From positions 562,206 through 626,205 of the forward strand of contig NC_018322.1 in assembly GCF_000234665.1 (NCBI RefSeq): DNA of 64,000 bases, read 5' to 3'. Below are positions 20,713 to 30,891 of the stretch, piece by piece (position 1 is the first letter of the stretch; every line of letters begins with the position of its first letter). The notes below the pieces were generated by a model. The model was not told the origin of the DNA. It searched no databases and was given only the letters and a program-made list of their open reading frames with translations. Source of the DNA: Leishmania mexicana MHOM/GT/2001/U1103 (Eukaryota > Euglenozoa > Kinetoplastea > Trypanosomatida > Trypanosomatidae). Both the position numbers and the translations under genes were made by a program.

Positions 20713-23346
20713 ATGGCTGCTAACTGGACTACCGCGTCCGACGCGCATCTTCGCGTGGAGGATATCGACTGGGGCTCCGCAGGTGGCGATGACATGTTCA
20801 CCTCCAATGCCGATGACCTACTGATGTCAGACCCCCGCGCGGTTCGCCGTGCCGAAACGGCACCGATGGTCCTGACTATCATGGGCACAGGGGGCTCTCT
20901 CTGTGTCGGAGGTTTCGAGGAGGAGGTGAACCCAGACGAGGAGTACCGCTACACGGAGGATTACCACCAATTGTACTACTCCAAGAACCCACGTGACCCC
21001 CGTATGCTGCCGCCGTTGACGCGGCGCCGCCACCACCTCGTGCGTGAGGCTCGCGCACCGGGTGCGTTCGCGGTGTCGAGCGGCGACAGGCAGTCTGTCT
21101 CCACCACGAATGGTGCTGTTGGCGACCGTGTTGAGAACGAAGAGCGCGACTGTAATACCGCTGCCACTGCCGCTGCCGCCCCGGAGGCGACCGAACACCT
21201 CTCTTCACAGGCACTCGTGAAGCTCTACGTTGACACCTTCCGCCCTGACTGGGATTACGCGCAGATCAAGACCCACGTTTGCACCTTCAGCCGGGACCAG
21301 GACGGAAGCCGTCTCGTGCAGCGCCTGCTAGAGAAGCCGGAGAACATTGTCTCCATCTTTAACGAAGTTATTGAAGAGTTTGGGGAGCTGGCGACCGATG
21401 TGTTCGGCAACTACGTGTTGCAGAAAATGTTTGACGTGGTGCCCAAGGCCGAGAACGACGCCAACGCGCTTCCGGAGATCAAGGAGGCGAAGATGCTGGA
21501 CCGCCTCACGGCGAAGGTGCGTGGCCACCTGCTCGAGTACTCTGTGCAGACATACGGCTGTCGTGTTATGCAGAAGGCGGTCGAGAACATGCGCGCTGCC
21601 GACCGCAACGCCATCATCCGTGAGCTGGATGGGAAAGTCGTGGACTTTGTCTTTGATCAAAATGCGAACCACGTGGTTCAGAAGGTCGTCGAGGTATGCC
21701 CTTCGGCCGCGCAGTTCGTGGTGGACGCCTTCATTCCGTCTCTGGGCGACCTAGCCTGCCACGCCTACGGCTGCCGCGTGCTGCAGCGCACCTTCGAGAA
21801 GTGCCACGACGTGGAGGGGGTGAACATTCGTCCGCTTATGGAGGCAGTGCTGAGCCGTGTAAACGAGTTCACGGTGCACCAATACGGTAACTATGTCGTG
21901 CAGCACGCCATGCTCAATGCGCCCGAGGATCTGCGCCACCGCTTTGTGGTGCAGCTGACGCCGCAGCTATATGCGCTGTCGTGCAGCAAGTTCGCCAGCA
22001 ACGTTGCCGAGCGCATCGTGACGACGGCGACCGAGGAGGAACGTGACGCCATCATCAAAGAGCTGAAGAAGCCCCTGAGCGACTTCCAGGGCGGAAACTA
22101 CCTAGTGAACATGATGCAGGACACCTACGCAAACTACGTTGTGCAGCGCTTCTTTGAAGCCGTCTCGCCCACGCAGCGCGAGGTTATCAGTGAGCTCGTG
22201 CAGCCCCACATCGGCACCATCAATCAGTCCGTCTACGGCCGCCACCTGCTGCGCAAGATGGTGTCGAACAACATTCTCACGAACACCTTCCTTCTCAGTC
22301 AAGGCATAGACGTTAGCGGCCCCGAGTACGGCGGAAATGCGAACAACAACGGCCACCGCAGTGGCGGCCACCGAAACAGCGCCGGCGGCACCAACGGCAG
22401 CGACAACCGCCACAACGGCGGCGGCTCTACGGGATACGCCAACCGTAATGGCAATGGCCGCGACAACCGTTCAGGCGGTGGCGTGGGCAGCAGCAGCGGC
22501 GGCAACAACAACGGCAGCGGCAGTCGTGCAGGTCGTGGCGGGCGTGGCGGTAACAACAACCAGCACGGCGACGGCAAAAACAGCGCCATGCGAAACAACG
22601 GTGGCGGCAACCCAAACAGCATGCTAGTCTTACAGCCGCAGCTGCAGCTTCAGCAGCCACTCATGGCCGGGTACATGCCCATACCGCAGCAGTATCCGTA
22701 TGGAACCCCCTATGGCATTCCTCAGCTGCAGCAACAACAGCCCCAGGCGCCGCAGCAGGCGTACATGTACCCCGCCACAGCCGCCGCTCCGCAGCTGTAT
22801 CAGCCGCAGCAGGCGTACATTCCGCAGATAGCGCCTAACGGCTTTGGCGCATTCGCTGGTGCGGCGGCCTTCTCAGCGCCGATGCCGCCTCAACAGCAGG
22901 CAGGCAACTATTCTCTCCGGTATGGTGCCCCGATGCAGCCGTCGACGCCAGCGTCCCAATCACTGCAGCCGCCGGCTCAGCAGCAACAGCAGTCGACTCG
23001 CCGTGGTGATGCGCAGTCTCCGCAGGTGTACGTGAACGGCGGCTACAACGGCGCAGGCCAGGCACACCAGCAGCAGCTGTCGCCGAACAGCGGCCTTTTC
23101 CCTGCGTCTCAGCAGCAGCAGCAGGTGTTTCAGGCGAACAGTGACCTCGCCGACACCACCCTTGCCCCTGGCAAGGGGGGCTGCTCAGGGAAGGGAAACA
23201 CTGGCGCTGGCGTGAGCAGCGCCAGCCACGCTAACGCGACAAGCAGTGACAAGGCTTGTGCCATTCTTGCCAACAATACCACTAGCAACCAGCAGCGGGC
23301 CGGCTACGGCAACCAGCGCACCCTGCAACAGGAGTTGGGCTACTAG
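20713..23346 (+). CDS. Pumilio/PUF-family RNA-binding protein
   Basis: 877 residues. The PUF homology domain spans about 165-520 and all eight repeats can be picked out by their base-reading helices: SRxxQ (199), NYxxQ (233), CRxxQ (283), NHxxQ (319), CRxxQ (353), NYxxQ (393), SNxxE (429) and NYxxQ (474). By the established PUF code, repeats 8 to 1 read 5'-UGUAUAUA-3', the canonical Pumilio element. The N-terminal part has a NPRDPRMLPPL stretch near 92, a motif also seen ahead of PUF domains in other eukaryotes. After 525 the protein becomes Gly/Asn-rich (530-635) and then Gln/Pro/Tyr-rich, a prion-like tail suited to granule association. PUF proteins bind 3' UTRs and control mRNA stability or translation, which fits an organism relying on post-transcriptional control. 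The ATG lies in an A-rich leader (GAAGCCATGG context). Confidence 0.94.
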   Translation: MAANWTTASDAHLRVEDIDWGSAGGDDMFTSNADDLLMSDPRAVRRAETAPMVLTIMGTGGSLCVGGFEEEVNPDEEYRYTEDYHQLYYSKNPRDPRMLPPLTRRRHHLVREARAPGAFAVSSGDRQSVSTTNGAVGDRVENEERDCNTAATAAAAPEATEHLSSQALVKLYVDTFRPDWDYAQIKTHVCTFSRDQDGSRLVQRLLEKPENIVSIFNEVIEEFGELATDVFGNYVLQKMFDVVPKAENDANALPEIKEAKMLDRLTAKVRGHLLEYSVQTYGCRVMQKAVENMRAADRNAIIRELDGKVVDFVFDQNANHVVQKVVEVCPSAAQFVVDAFIPSLGDLACHAYGCRVLQRTFEKCHDVEGVNIRPLMEAVLSRVNEFTVHQYGNYVVQHAMLNAPEDLRHRFVVQLTPQLYALSCSKFASNVAERIVTTATEEERDAIIKELKKPLSDFQGGNYLVNMMQDTYANYVVQRFFEAVSPTQREVISELVQPHIGTINQSVYGRHLLRKMVSNNILTNTFLLSQGIDVSGPEYGGNANNNGHRSGGHRNSAGGTNGSDNRHNGGGSTGYANRNGNGRDNRSGGGVGSSSGGNNNGSGSRAGRGGRGGNNNQHGDGKNSAMRNNGGGNPNSMLVLQPQLQLQQPLMAGYMPIPQQYPYGTPYGIPQLQQQQPQAPQQAYMYPATAAAPQLYQPQQAYIPQIAPNGFGAFAGAAAFSAPMPPQQQAGNYSLRYGAPMQPSTPASQSLQPPAQQQQQSTRRGDAQSPQVYVNGGYNGAGQAHQQQLSPNSGLFPASQQQQQVFQANSDLADTTLAPGKGGCSGKGNTGAGVSSASHANATSSDKACAILANNTTSNQQRAGYGNQRTLQQELGY

Positions 23347-24830
23347 GACGGCTGCTGGCGGTCTCTCTCTGGTCTTGTTGTGCATTCTTGTGTTCTCTGC
23401 TTCTCTTAACAGTGCCTCGGTGAGGATGCGTTCCGCGCGAGATAACCACCAAGTTACGGTCAGGCACACAGACACCAACGCATGCCTGGTTGGGTACACG
23501 CGAGCGCACGATTGGGGCGGCGTTGCTTTATAGGCGTCTCCCTTTGCTGGGCACGCCTTTTCCTTTTGTCCTTCGATCGCACGCATCCCACGCTTCGACT
23601 GTCGAGCATGCACTCTCACCGAATGCATGCGTTGAGGGCGAGGGGAGGGGGATGGTCCACCTGCTTCGCTGCAGCAACGGCGGCGGGGAAAAGTCGGGAA
23701 AGGCGCAGCGGCGGAGCTTTACGTGCACGAGGGCTGCAGTCGTCGTTTCAATCTCGCGCGCGAGCGCTCGATCTCTCTGGAGTGGCGAAAAAACGTGGGT
23801 CTGTCAGGATCGATCAAGCCATCGTTGAACTCGCGGGAGACAGGACGCCATGCACGGGCGCACCCAGTGTGCGTGCGGGCTGCGGGGGCTAACGGGTGGG
23901 TGGCTTGGACGACGAGAGAGAAAGAGGAGGAGAAGGCGGAGGTAGGATGCTGCAGGGAGGCTGATCTTTCTCGATGGACTCCGGTCCCTGTGTCACCACA
24001 TGCGTGGGGAGACGAGAAGTAGTGCGACGTACAGGAAAAGATGGCAGTGAAGCGGAAAACAACATAGCGTCGAGGAGCACCAGCCGCGGGCTCGTTGAAT
24101 GGGCGGGACATGGCGATGTGGGGCGCTTGTGCTTGTGTCTGTGTGTCGGAGTCGTGTAATGAGAGAAACCACCGTGAGATATGTGCGCGAGGAGGAATTC
24201 GGTATCGGGGGAGGGGGGACGAAAAAGGGGTGAGGGGGGAGGAAGATAATGCGGTCTGTCTTTCGTATGGCGGAGAGACGGTTCTTGTGCGCTTCACAGC
24301 TGCGTGCCTCACCACACTCCGCTACACGTTGGGGAGGCTGCATCCGTGAAGTGTGTCGTTTTCGGTGCCCTCGTCTTGCCTTTCTCTTGCGTTCTGTGCA
24401 ACAGGCTTGTGTTTTCGTGTCTGCGTGCACATGTGGAGTCCCCGCTCATCTCGTTGCCACCCCGCATACCCGCTCCGGGCGCTCACGCGCCTTCTTTCTC
24501 TCATTTCGCTGACAGTTGTTGAGGAGTCGTTCCTTTACCGTTGCACCGCGTCTGCGGGGTCTGCGTTGACGGACGCGAAAGAGGAAGCGGGCCGCCTGCT
24601 TGTACGCGGATATCCACAGAGGCTGTCCATACGCAAGGACCACATGCATTGTTTGCACGCCTTCTGCCGCCGTTCACTACGCTCCGTCGCCTGCTGTGCT
24701 TTCTGCTTTCCTTTTTTCAGATTCTACGGCGCCCCTCTTATTTCTGTACTCGTGCGGTTCTCCTCTGATGTCTGGTTCTCTCTCTTCTTGGCTGGCTTCT
24801 GTTGATCCGCCTTCTGTTGTCGTTCCTCCA

Positions 24831-24852
24831 GTGTGTGTGTGTGTGTGTGTGT
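24831..24852 (+). repeat. (GT)n dinucleotide microsatellite
   Basis: Eleven GT units followed by imperfect GT/GC repeats. Confidence 0.85.
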
Positions 24853-26529
24853 GCGTGTGCGTGGCTGTGTGTGGCTGCGTGTCTATGTTGGTGCCTCCGC
24901 CCCCTCCTGAAGTCTTGCTTATAGATGAGTCCTCTTTCTGCACTGCGGACGACAGGCACGTTGCGCTACTGCGGCGGCGCGCTCTGTCTCAGTTGAGAAG
25001 GGAAGGAAGGGGGTGCGCAACGCGGCATGCCAGCGCGCGCGTCGTGTGCTGACGCAAGAGTTGGAGGAGGTGGACACACACGCACACATGCACACGCACC
25101 TAGATGCGCAGAGAGCAAGAGGACGAGATGGGAAAGGAAAGGGGGACTCCCCCCAAAAAATGAGAGCAGTGCAGGTGCAAGAAAAACAACAAAGGAATTT
25201 GAACGACGTAGTCGAACAAGCCGAGAGATCTCTCCTCCCACTGCCCCGCTGACTCACACATGTTTGGCAACAGTACGCAGGACGTGTGGGAAATAGAAGC
25301 CGATGTGTCCGGCGACACGACACGTAACGGAGCAGCGGAAAAGAGAGACTCTTACACGCGATAAAGCAAACGAGCAAGAAGAACGTGTGCGCGCACTGAC
25401 CTGACGTGACCTCCCCCCAAAAACGGATCGTGAGCTCAGGGCGGGACGGTGGTGACGAGAGATGTCTGCCGGCAATGAACGTGAAAGGAGAGCGAACGTA
25501 GCGAAGGAAAGGGGAAGGAAAACACAAGCGAGCAATGTCGACGCGACGACAAGGAGAAAGAGGAAAGGAGGTCCGTGTATGAACGGTGCCGCGGACACAT
25601 CCAACCGCGAAGGGCGAAGGGGGAAAGAAGGGGCCGGCACAGGTACACACACACATAAATATATATCTATATGCATTGATCTATATAGCTCACTGTTACC
25701 TCCTTCCCTCCCTCTCTCTCCTGTACTTATTACCTCCTACTCTCTTCCCCATTCTTCCGTGGGAGATACTCCCCCCCTCCCCCTCTCCCTTGGGCTCCCC
25801 CTCCCCTGTCTTCCTTCCTTTGCTGTCCACTGCTTGCATCTGCCTACCTCCTCCACGCTCTTCCTCGTGTTTTACTTCTGTTCTGCGCGTGTTCCGATGG
25901 TTCTCCTCCACGGTTGCTCTTGCCTTCAAGACAACCTTGCTGCTGTGCGCTTGCATTTTTGTTGTACCCCACACACCTTTGCTACGACTCTGCTGCTCGT
26001 CATATGTTTCCGTGCTCGCTTTACAGCTCAGTTTTACCTCATGCGTTTCTTCTCTCCTCCTGTTTTCGAGGACTCCCCCCACTTCTTTCCTCCTCTCACA
26101 CTGCCTCTTTCTTGTGAGCAAACGTGGGGCGGGGGCGTGACAGTGTCGAACTCATGTGTATAAGGTGTTTGTGTGTGCGAGTCCGCGGAGGAGGCGAGCG
26201 ACCGCGGGAGGACGGGGATGCTGATAGGAAGAAGAGCACTCCCCCCCTTCTCTCGCTTTTTCCCTGTCTACCCGTCTTTTAGACACACGCACGCACACAC
26301 GCCAGCTCATCTCATCCCCACCCCTCCCCCTCCCTTCTATCTCCCCCGCCGAACCTACTTTTTCGTTTCTTCCACGCCGATCGCTGTCTCACCGCCTCCC
26401 CCCTATTCTTCTTTTTTTATGCCACTTGGTGTGTTTCGCGCGCGCACACACCCCTCATGCGCAGTGGTTGCATGCACTTCGTCGCATCCGCTCCCTGGCA
26501 GGCGGTGGGCCGACTCTCTGAAGTGAGAA

Positions 26530-27435
26530 AGGTCAGCGGCATGCAGGCAACGGCTCCCCCAAATGTGCGCGGTTCCCTTGTTCGCTGCGGGCTGATGGTG
26601 CGGCGCATTTGAGCTCAGGTGCTGACGCTGTTTCGCCAGTCGCGCGCGCGCCCCTCGCTTCCGCTTGTCTCTGGTGACTACTGTGGGCTGGGGCACGAGG
26701 ACGACGCCGGCAAGCTTGCAAAGGCGGCTGGGGTCAGCGCCCCAGCGGCGTGGATCGCGGACCTGGCCGCCGGTCTCAGACGCCAGGCCGACATCCTCCG
26801 AAGCCGCGGTGGACGACGCCACGCACTGCGGTGGGGCTCCTGAGCGACTGCGGTCCCGCATCAATGCGCAGGGGTGTTGAGCCCACGAGGCGGCAGGAGA
26901 CCGTGCTTTCCCGCTCCCGCGCAGGGGCTAGTCTGTGCACATCGGGTTGCTGCTGCGGCGGGTGGCGGGCGGTGGCGGCGTGGGGTGGGGGTGGTGTGCT
27001 GCCTGCTGCCCCGCTGGCGCTGTGGTGGCCCCGGCCCCCACCTGTGTTTGCCATGGGGGCAGCCGACCCGGCGTTGCGGCCGGTATGCTACGCAGGATCC
27101 GCGAATCGCTGGGGGCTGAAAGCACACCCCGTCTGACGCAGCGACCTGGTTACGCACGCCCCGCTCCCTCGGCATAGGTTTCCCCCCGTCCTGCGTGTGT
27201 GGCTGCCCCTCCGACAGGCGCGCGGTGGGCTCCCTGTGCGCTGGTGCGTGCGGGTCGGAGGGTTGGCGAAGCGGCCGCGAGGAGACGCATGCGACTCAGC
27301 CCCGCCGTGCATGTGCGTGGCACGCCCGGCGTCTCCCGGGTCGGGCTATGTGGGCTGACGGGGCGCCGGCGCGGAAGAGTGCTGGGAACGCCCCGGGTGA
27401 CACCATCGAGTCCTCCGGACTCCAATGTGGGGAGT
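26530..27435. other. GC-rich island, probably degenerate retroposon sequence
   Basis: Composition changes sharply from C/T-rich spacer to about two-thirds G+C with no simple repeats, and it continues directly into the repeat at 27436-27818. Frames on both strands are broken. The texture resembles degenerate SIDER/DIRE sequence but no motif is diagnostic on its own; the assignment rests on continuity with the adjoining repeat. Confidence 0.4.
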
Positions 27436-27818
27436 TACCGCACCTTACTGTGGGATGCCGCGGCTGAGAGAAAAACATGACATGCGTGCCGCGTGCAGGG
27501 TCTGAGAAGGCCCTGACCTGCGGCTGGCCGGCTTCCTCGCTTGGCGCATCCGGAATGCGCCTGCGCCACCGCCTGGCTACCCGCCCGACGGGCGCCACCG
27601 CTTCCGCCCTCGAGCGGGCGCCTAGCCGCTGCCCCTCGTGGATCACGGCGTGCGGTCCGCCCAGGCTCGTCTTGGGCCGATCGCGCAGTGTGTGTGTGCG
27701 GTGAAGGGAGGAAGAACAAGGCGAGCCCGCTATACACATGACCCCGATTCGACTGCCGACGGCTCGCTCTGGTCGACCAGGGTTTAGCCGCAGTGCGACC
27801 GAGGCAGGTGCGCTGTGG
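27436..27818. mobile_element. Degenerate SIDER-like retroposon segment, copy A
   Basis: This segment aligns by eye along its whole length, in the same orientation, with 62812-63173. Shared blocks include the AAAAACATG region, CAGGGTCTG followed by GGCCCTGACCTGCGGCTGGCCG, a GGCGAGCCCGCT-type block, and GACCAGGGTTT with GCCG. Divergence is substantial with several indels, as expected for old SIDER-type elements, which are dispersed mainly in Leishmania 3' UTRs. Translation on the minus strand gives parallel but broken peptides in both copies (GQPQVRA then FFSQP / FFPQP). It lies within the 10.7-kb gene-free region. Confidence 0.6.
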
Positions 27819-29939
27819 CTGTGTGTCTTTGTGTGCGTGTGCCTATGCTCTGTTGAAGTCTTCGTGGGTGGAGTGATGGACACGCTGAAGGAGAAACCGT
27901 AAAACCGGTTTCTTTTCACTTGGTGGTGTAACCCGGTGAGTCGCCGCTGTGGCTTCGCTGTCTCTTAGGATCTGGATTCTGTTTCTTGCGTGGCTCCCGC
28001 CCCTCTCCCTTCGACTCACTCTTCTTTTTTTTCGGGCTGTTCACTGTTTCGTCTTTGTCGCCGATCTTTCTGCTTCTCTCATCTCTTCCGTTACGTGACC
28101 CTCCCCCTTTCTCCTTCCGCGCTTGTCTCTTGTATGTGTGGGTCCCTGTTGGCGTGCTGCATAAGCAGCGCACGCATGTCAAGCGGATGCTCACTTCTTG
28201 GTTTGCTTTCGCTTTCTTTCCCTTGCCAGTTCTCCCCCCTCCCTCTCTCTGTTTGCCTCTGCCGATGTATCTGCCTACTCATGCCTCTGTGCGTTCTATG
28301 CTTGTGCGCGAGGGAGTCTGTGCTTCGACTTTCTCTCCCTCCCTCTCCCTTTCTTTTTTTTTTTCTTGGTTGTTTCCAGCCCATGCCTTTCTGCCCGTGC
28401 CTGTCTCAAAAAAAAAGCGTTTGCGTGGTCGTCCCCTCCTTGGGTGTGTGCTCCGCTGCTGTCTGCTTAGCAGCCGCTCTCTCTCTGCGCCAGAACCCCG
28501 CCCTTTCCCGTTTTCATCTCTCCTCTACTTGTATGGTATCTCCCCTCTTCCTCGCTTTGCCGCTGATGTCTCGAGTAAGCGTCCATGTTTTGTGCGCACG
28601 GGCTCACGGCACGTGCACATGCATTGGACTAGCAAGCAGCTACAGACTTCGAGCTCAGCGAAGCTTGAAGGTGATGTTTCGGGTGCTCTACAAGCTGTAC
28701 CCACCATACAGAGGAGCAACAGAGGTGTGTGTGTGTGTGTGTGTGAGGTGTGTGTGGGGTGGGGAGAACCGGGAGGAGCGGCACAAACGAAAAGCGAAAA
28801 AACAAACGAACATCAACAAGGGCAAACAGCAAGAGCTACTCAGCAAGCTGACGCGTAACCTTTTTTCTTTCCCTTTTTCCATCTTTTACTCCCTCCTCGA
28901 TCGCACACGGGAGCAAGCATCGATCGACTCGGCGTGCGATAGATAATGTCATGCACGAGTGATGTTGTTTTACGTGTATGTGTGTATGGTGCGTATGCGT
29001 TTTCGTGTGCCTCTGTGTCTGTTTCTGTGTCTTTGTCTTTTTCCTTCGTTTTATTATTATTATTATTTCTGCCTTGCTTGCTTCATCGTCATCTTCGCCA
29101 TTCTGTATGTGCAGAGGTATGTGCGTAGGCGTGTGCGTGTGTGCGTGCGTGTGCGTGCGTGTCCTGTGTTTTTATTTTTCACTTGTGTGTTGCTTCTCCG
29201 TTCAACGAAAGTGTCATGTGTGTTGCGGTGTGGTTCTTTGGAGAGCTTCCTCGTTGATATCTGTCAAGGTCTGCCTGTCTGTGGGTCTTTCAGTGCCGTG
29301 CTTCAGAGTTCATCGGTGGCCCTTCCCCCCTCCCTCCTCTCTCTCCCCCACTCTTGCCCATCGAAACCTCTCCTTTTGTTTCCGGCTGTGATCTTCCATT
29401 TTTCTCTATGTTTCTCGCTATGTATATGTTTGTGGGGCTATCGGTGCATCTTCCCTCCCCTTCCTCTTTTCTATGTCTCCGATACTGCTGCAGCAAGGCA
29501 GAGAGGGTGGGTGGTGGGAGGGGGCGAGCGAGAGAGGTGTGGGCGGTTGACGGGGAAAGGGCGGGGCGGGGACTTTTCTGATCAGGAGACAAGTTCAAAA
29601 CACTACGGACTCGGAGGAACACGCGATTGACGCAAAGTAAAAAAAAGAAAGAGGCGAAGGGAGGGGAGCCCGCATCGCATCCCCTTTGCTCTCCTCTCCA
29701 GCGTATCCCGGAGGAGGTTGGGGGAGGGGAGGGGGAGGGAGCAGGTGCCTGCCTGCGCGTTGAGGCTGCATCTGCCTCTTTGTAGCTCTCCCCCTGCTAC
29801 CTCTCTGTGCTAGTCTCTTCACGTGGGTAGGCGATTGCGCGCCTGAGTGGTGGTGGTGGTGAAATGCGCATGTATCTGTGCTTATCTGCGGATGTATGAA
29901 GGAGCGGGCGGGAAGAATGCTCGTAGAGACGCTTAGGCC

Positions 29940-29985
29940 TGAGTGCCGTACGCTCTCTCCTCTCCTCGAGTGCGTACGGCACTCA
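29940..29985 (+). other. Perfect 14-bp inverted repeat (hairpin)
   Basis: Arms TGAGTGCCGTACGC (29940-29953) and its exact reverse complement (29972-29985) enclose an 18-base C/T-rich loop. The stem is GC-rich and could fold in RNA or extrude as a cruciform. It stands alone in spacer sequence; no gene is adjacent. Confidence 0.8.
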
Positions 29986-30830
29986 CGTGCCCTGCTTGTT
30001 TGATTGTTGTGTGCCACGCCGCCACCGTGTGTGTGTGTGTGTGGGTGGGAGAGGAGGAGGTTACAGTGTCTTTATCTTTTTATCTTCGTAATGTTGTTGT
30101 TCCCACTCCAGGGCTGCTGGGTCTTGCGTGTTGTCGTATTAGTCGGTGTCTCTCTGTCTCTCCCACATCGCCGCCTTCCTCTCCCTTCAGCGATGACGGG
30201 GATTTGTGTGTGTGTGTGTTGGGTGGGTGGGGGGAGACGGCAAAGAGGCTGAGAGGTGGGAGGAGGTATGTGAAGGAGGCTTTTGCCAGAGACCAAAGGA
30301 AAACGGTGCGCCGTGTCCAGTGGACAGTAACGCCGCCAGGTTCCAAGGGGCGTAATGCGTGTGACAGGGATGCTGAGACGGGGGCGTGAGGCGGAGTGCA
30401 GAGGCCTTTTTTTCATTTTTTTCCTCGTTCGCCTTCCCGTTACGTCCTCCACGCACCCACCCCTCCTCTCTAGTAGTCCTCTCGCATCTGTGGCGTCTGT
30501 GGCGGCATCCTTTCTCTCTCTTTCCTTTTGCTTGTGTGTGCCGTGTGTGTGTGTGCGAGATCCCACCGTGGACTGCGACGGCCGTGTGTGTTTGCCACCG
30601 TGCTGTCGGTGTGTGTGTGTCTCTCTCGCCCTCCCCGTTCCACGTTGTGCGTTGTTGCCTCCGTTGACTGCGTCTCTTATGGTTTTCCACGATGCTCTGA
30701 GCCACTGCCTTTTTTTAAAACGTTGAGGTGGTGTCTTTGTGTCTATGCCTCTCTTTTTCTCCTTTGCCCCTCTTCTCTCTCTCTGTGTGCGTGTGTGTGC
30801 GTGTGTGTGCCGTATCACGCCGTCGCGAAA

Positions 30831-30891
30831 GGGGGGGGGGAGGGAGGGAGGGAGGGAGGGTAGGGGGCATAAGAGGGGGAGGGGAGGGGGT
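30831..30891 (+). other. G-quadruplex-type G-run cluster
   Basis: A G10 run is followed by six consecutive GGG-type runs spaced by single A or T, then GGGGG, GGGGG, GGGG and GGGGG runs. This exceeds the four-run requirement for a quadruplex on the + (sense) strand. Confidence 0.7.

Noticed and set aside
27986..28946. Overlapping + frames of 290-318 codons in the 10.7-kb spacer
   Set aside because: Two frames of the same C/T-rich tract are open at once, giving Ser/Pro/Phe/Cys runs typical of low-complexity DNA.
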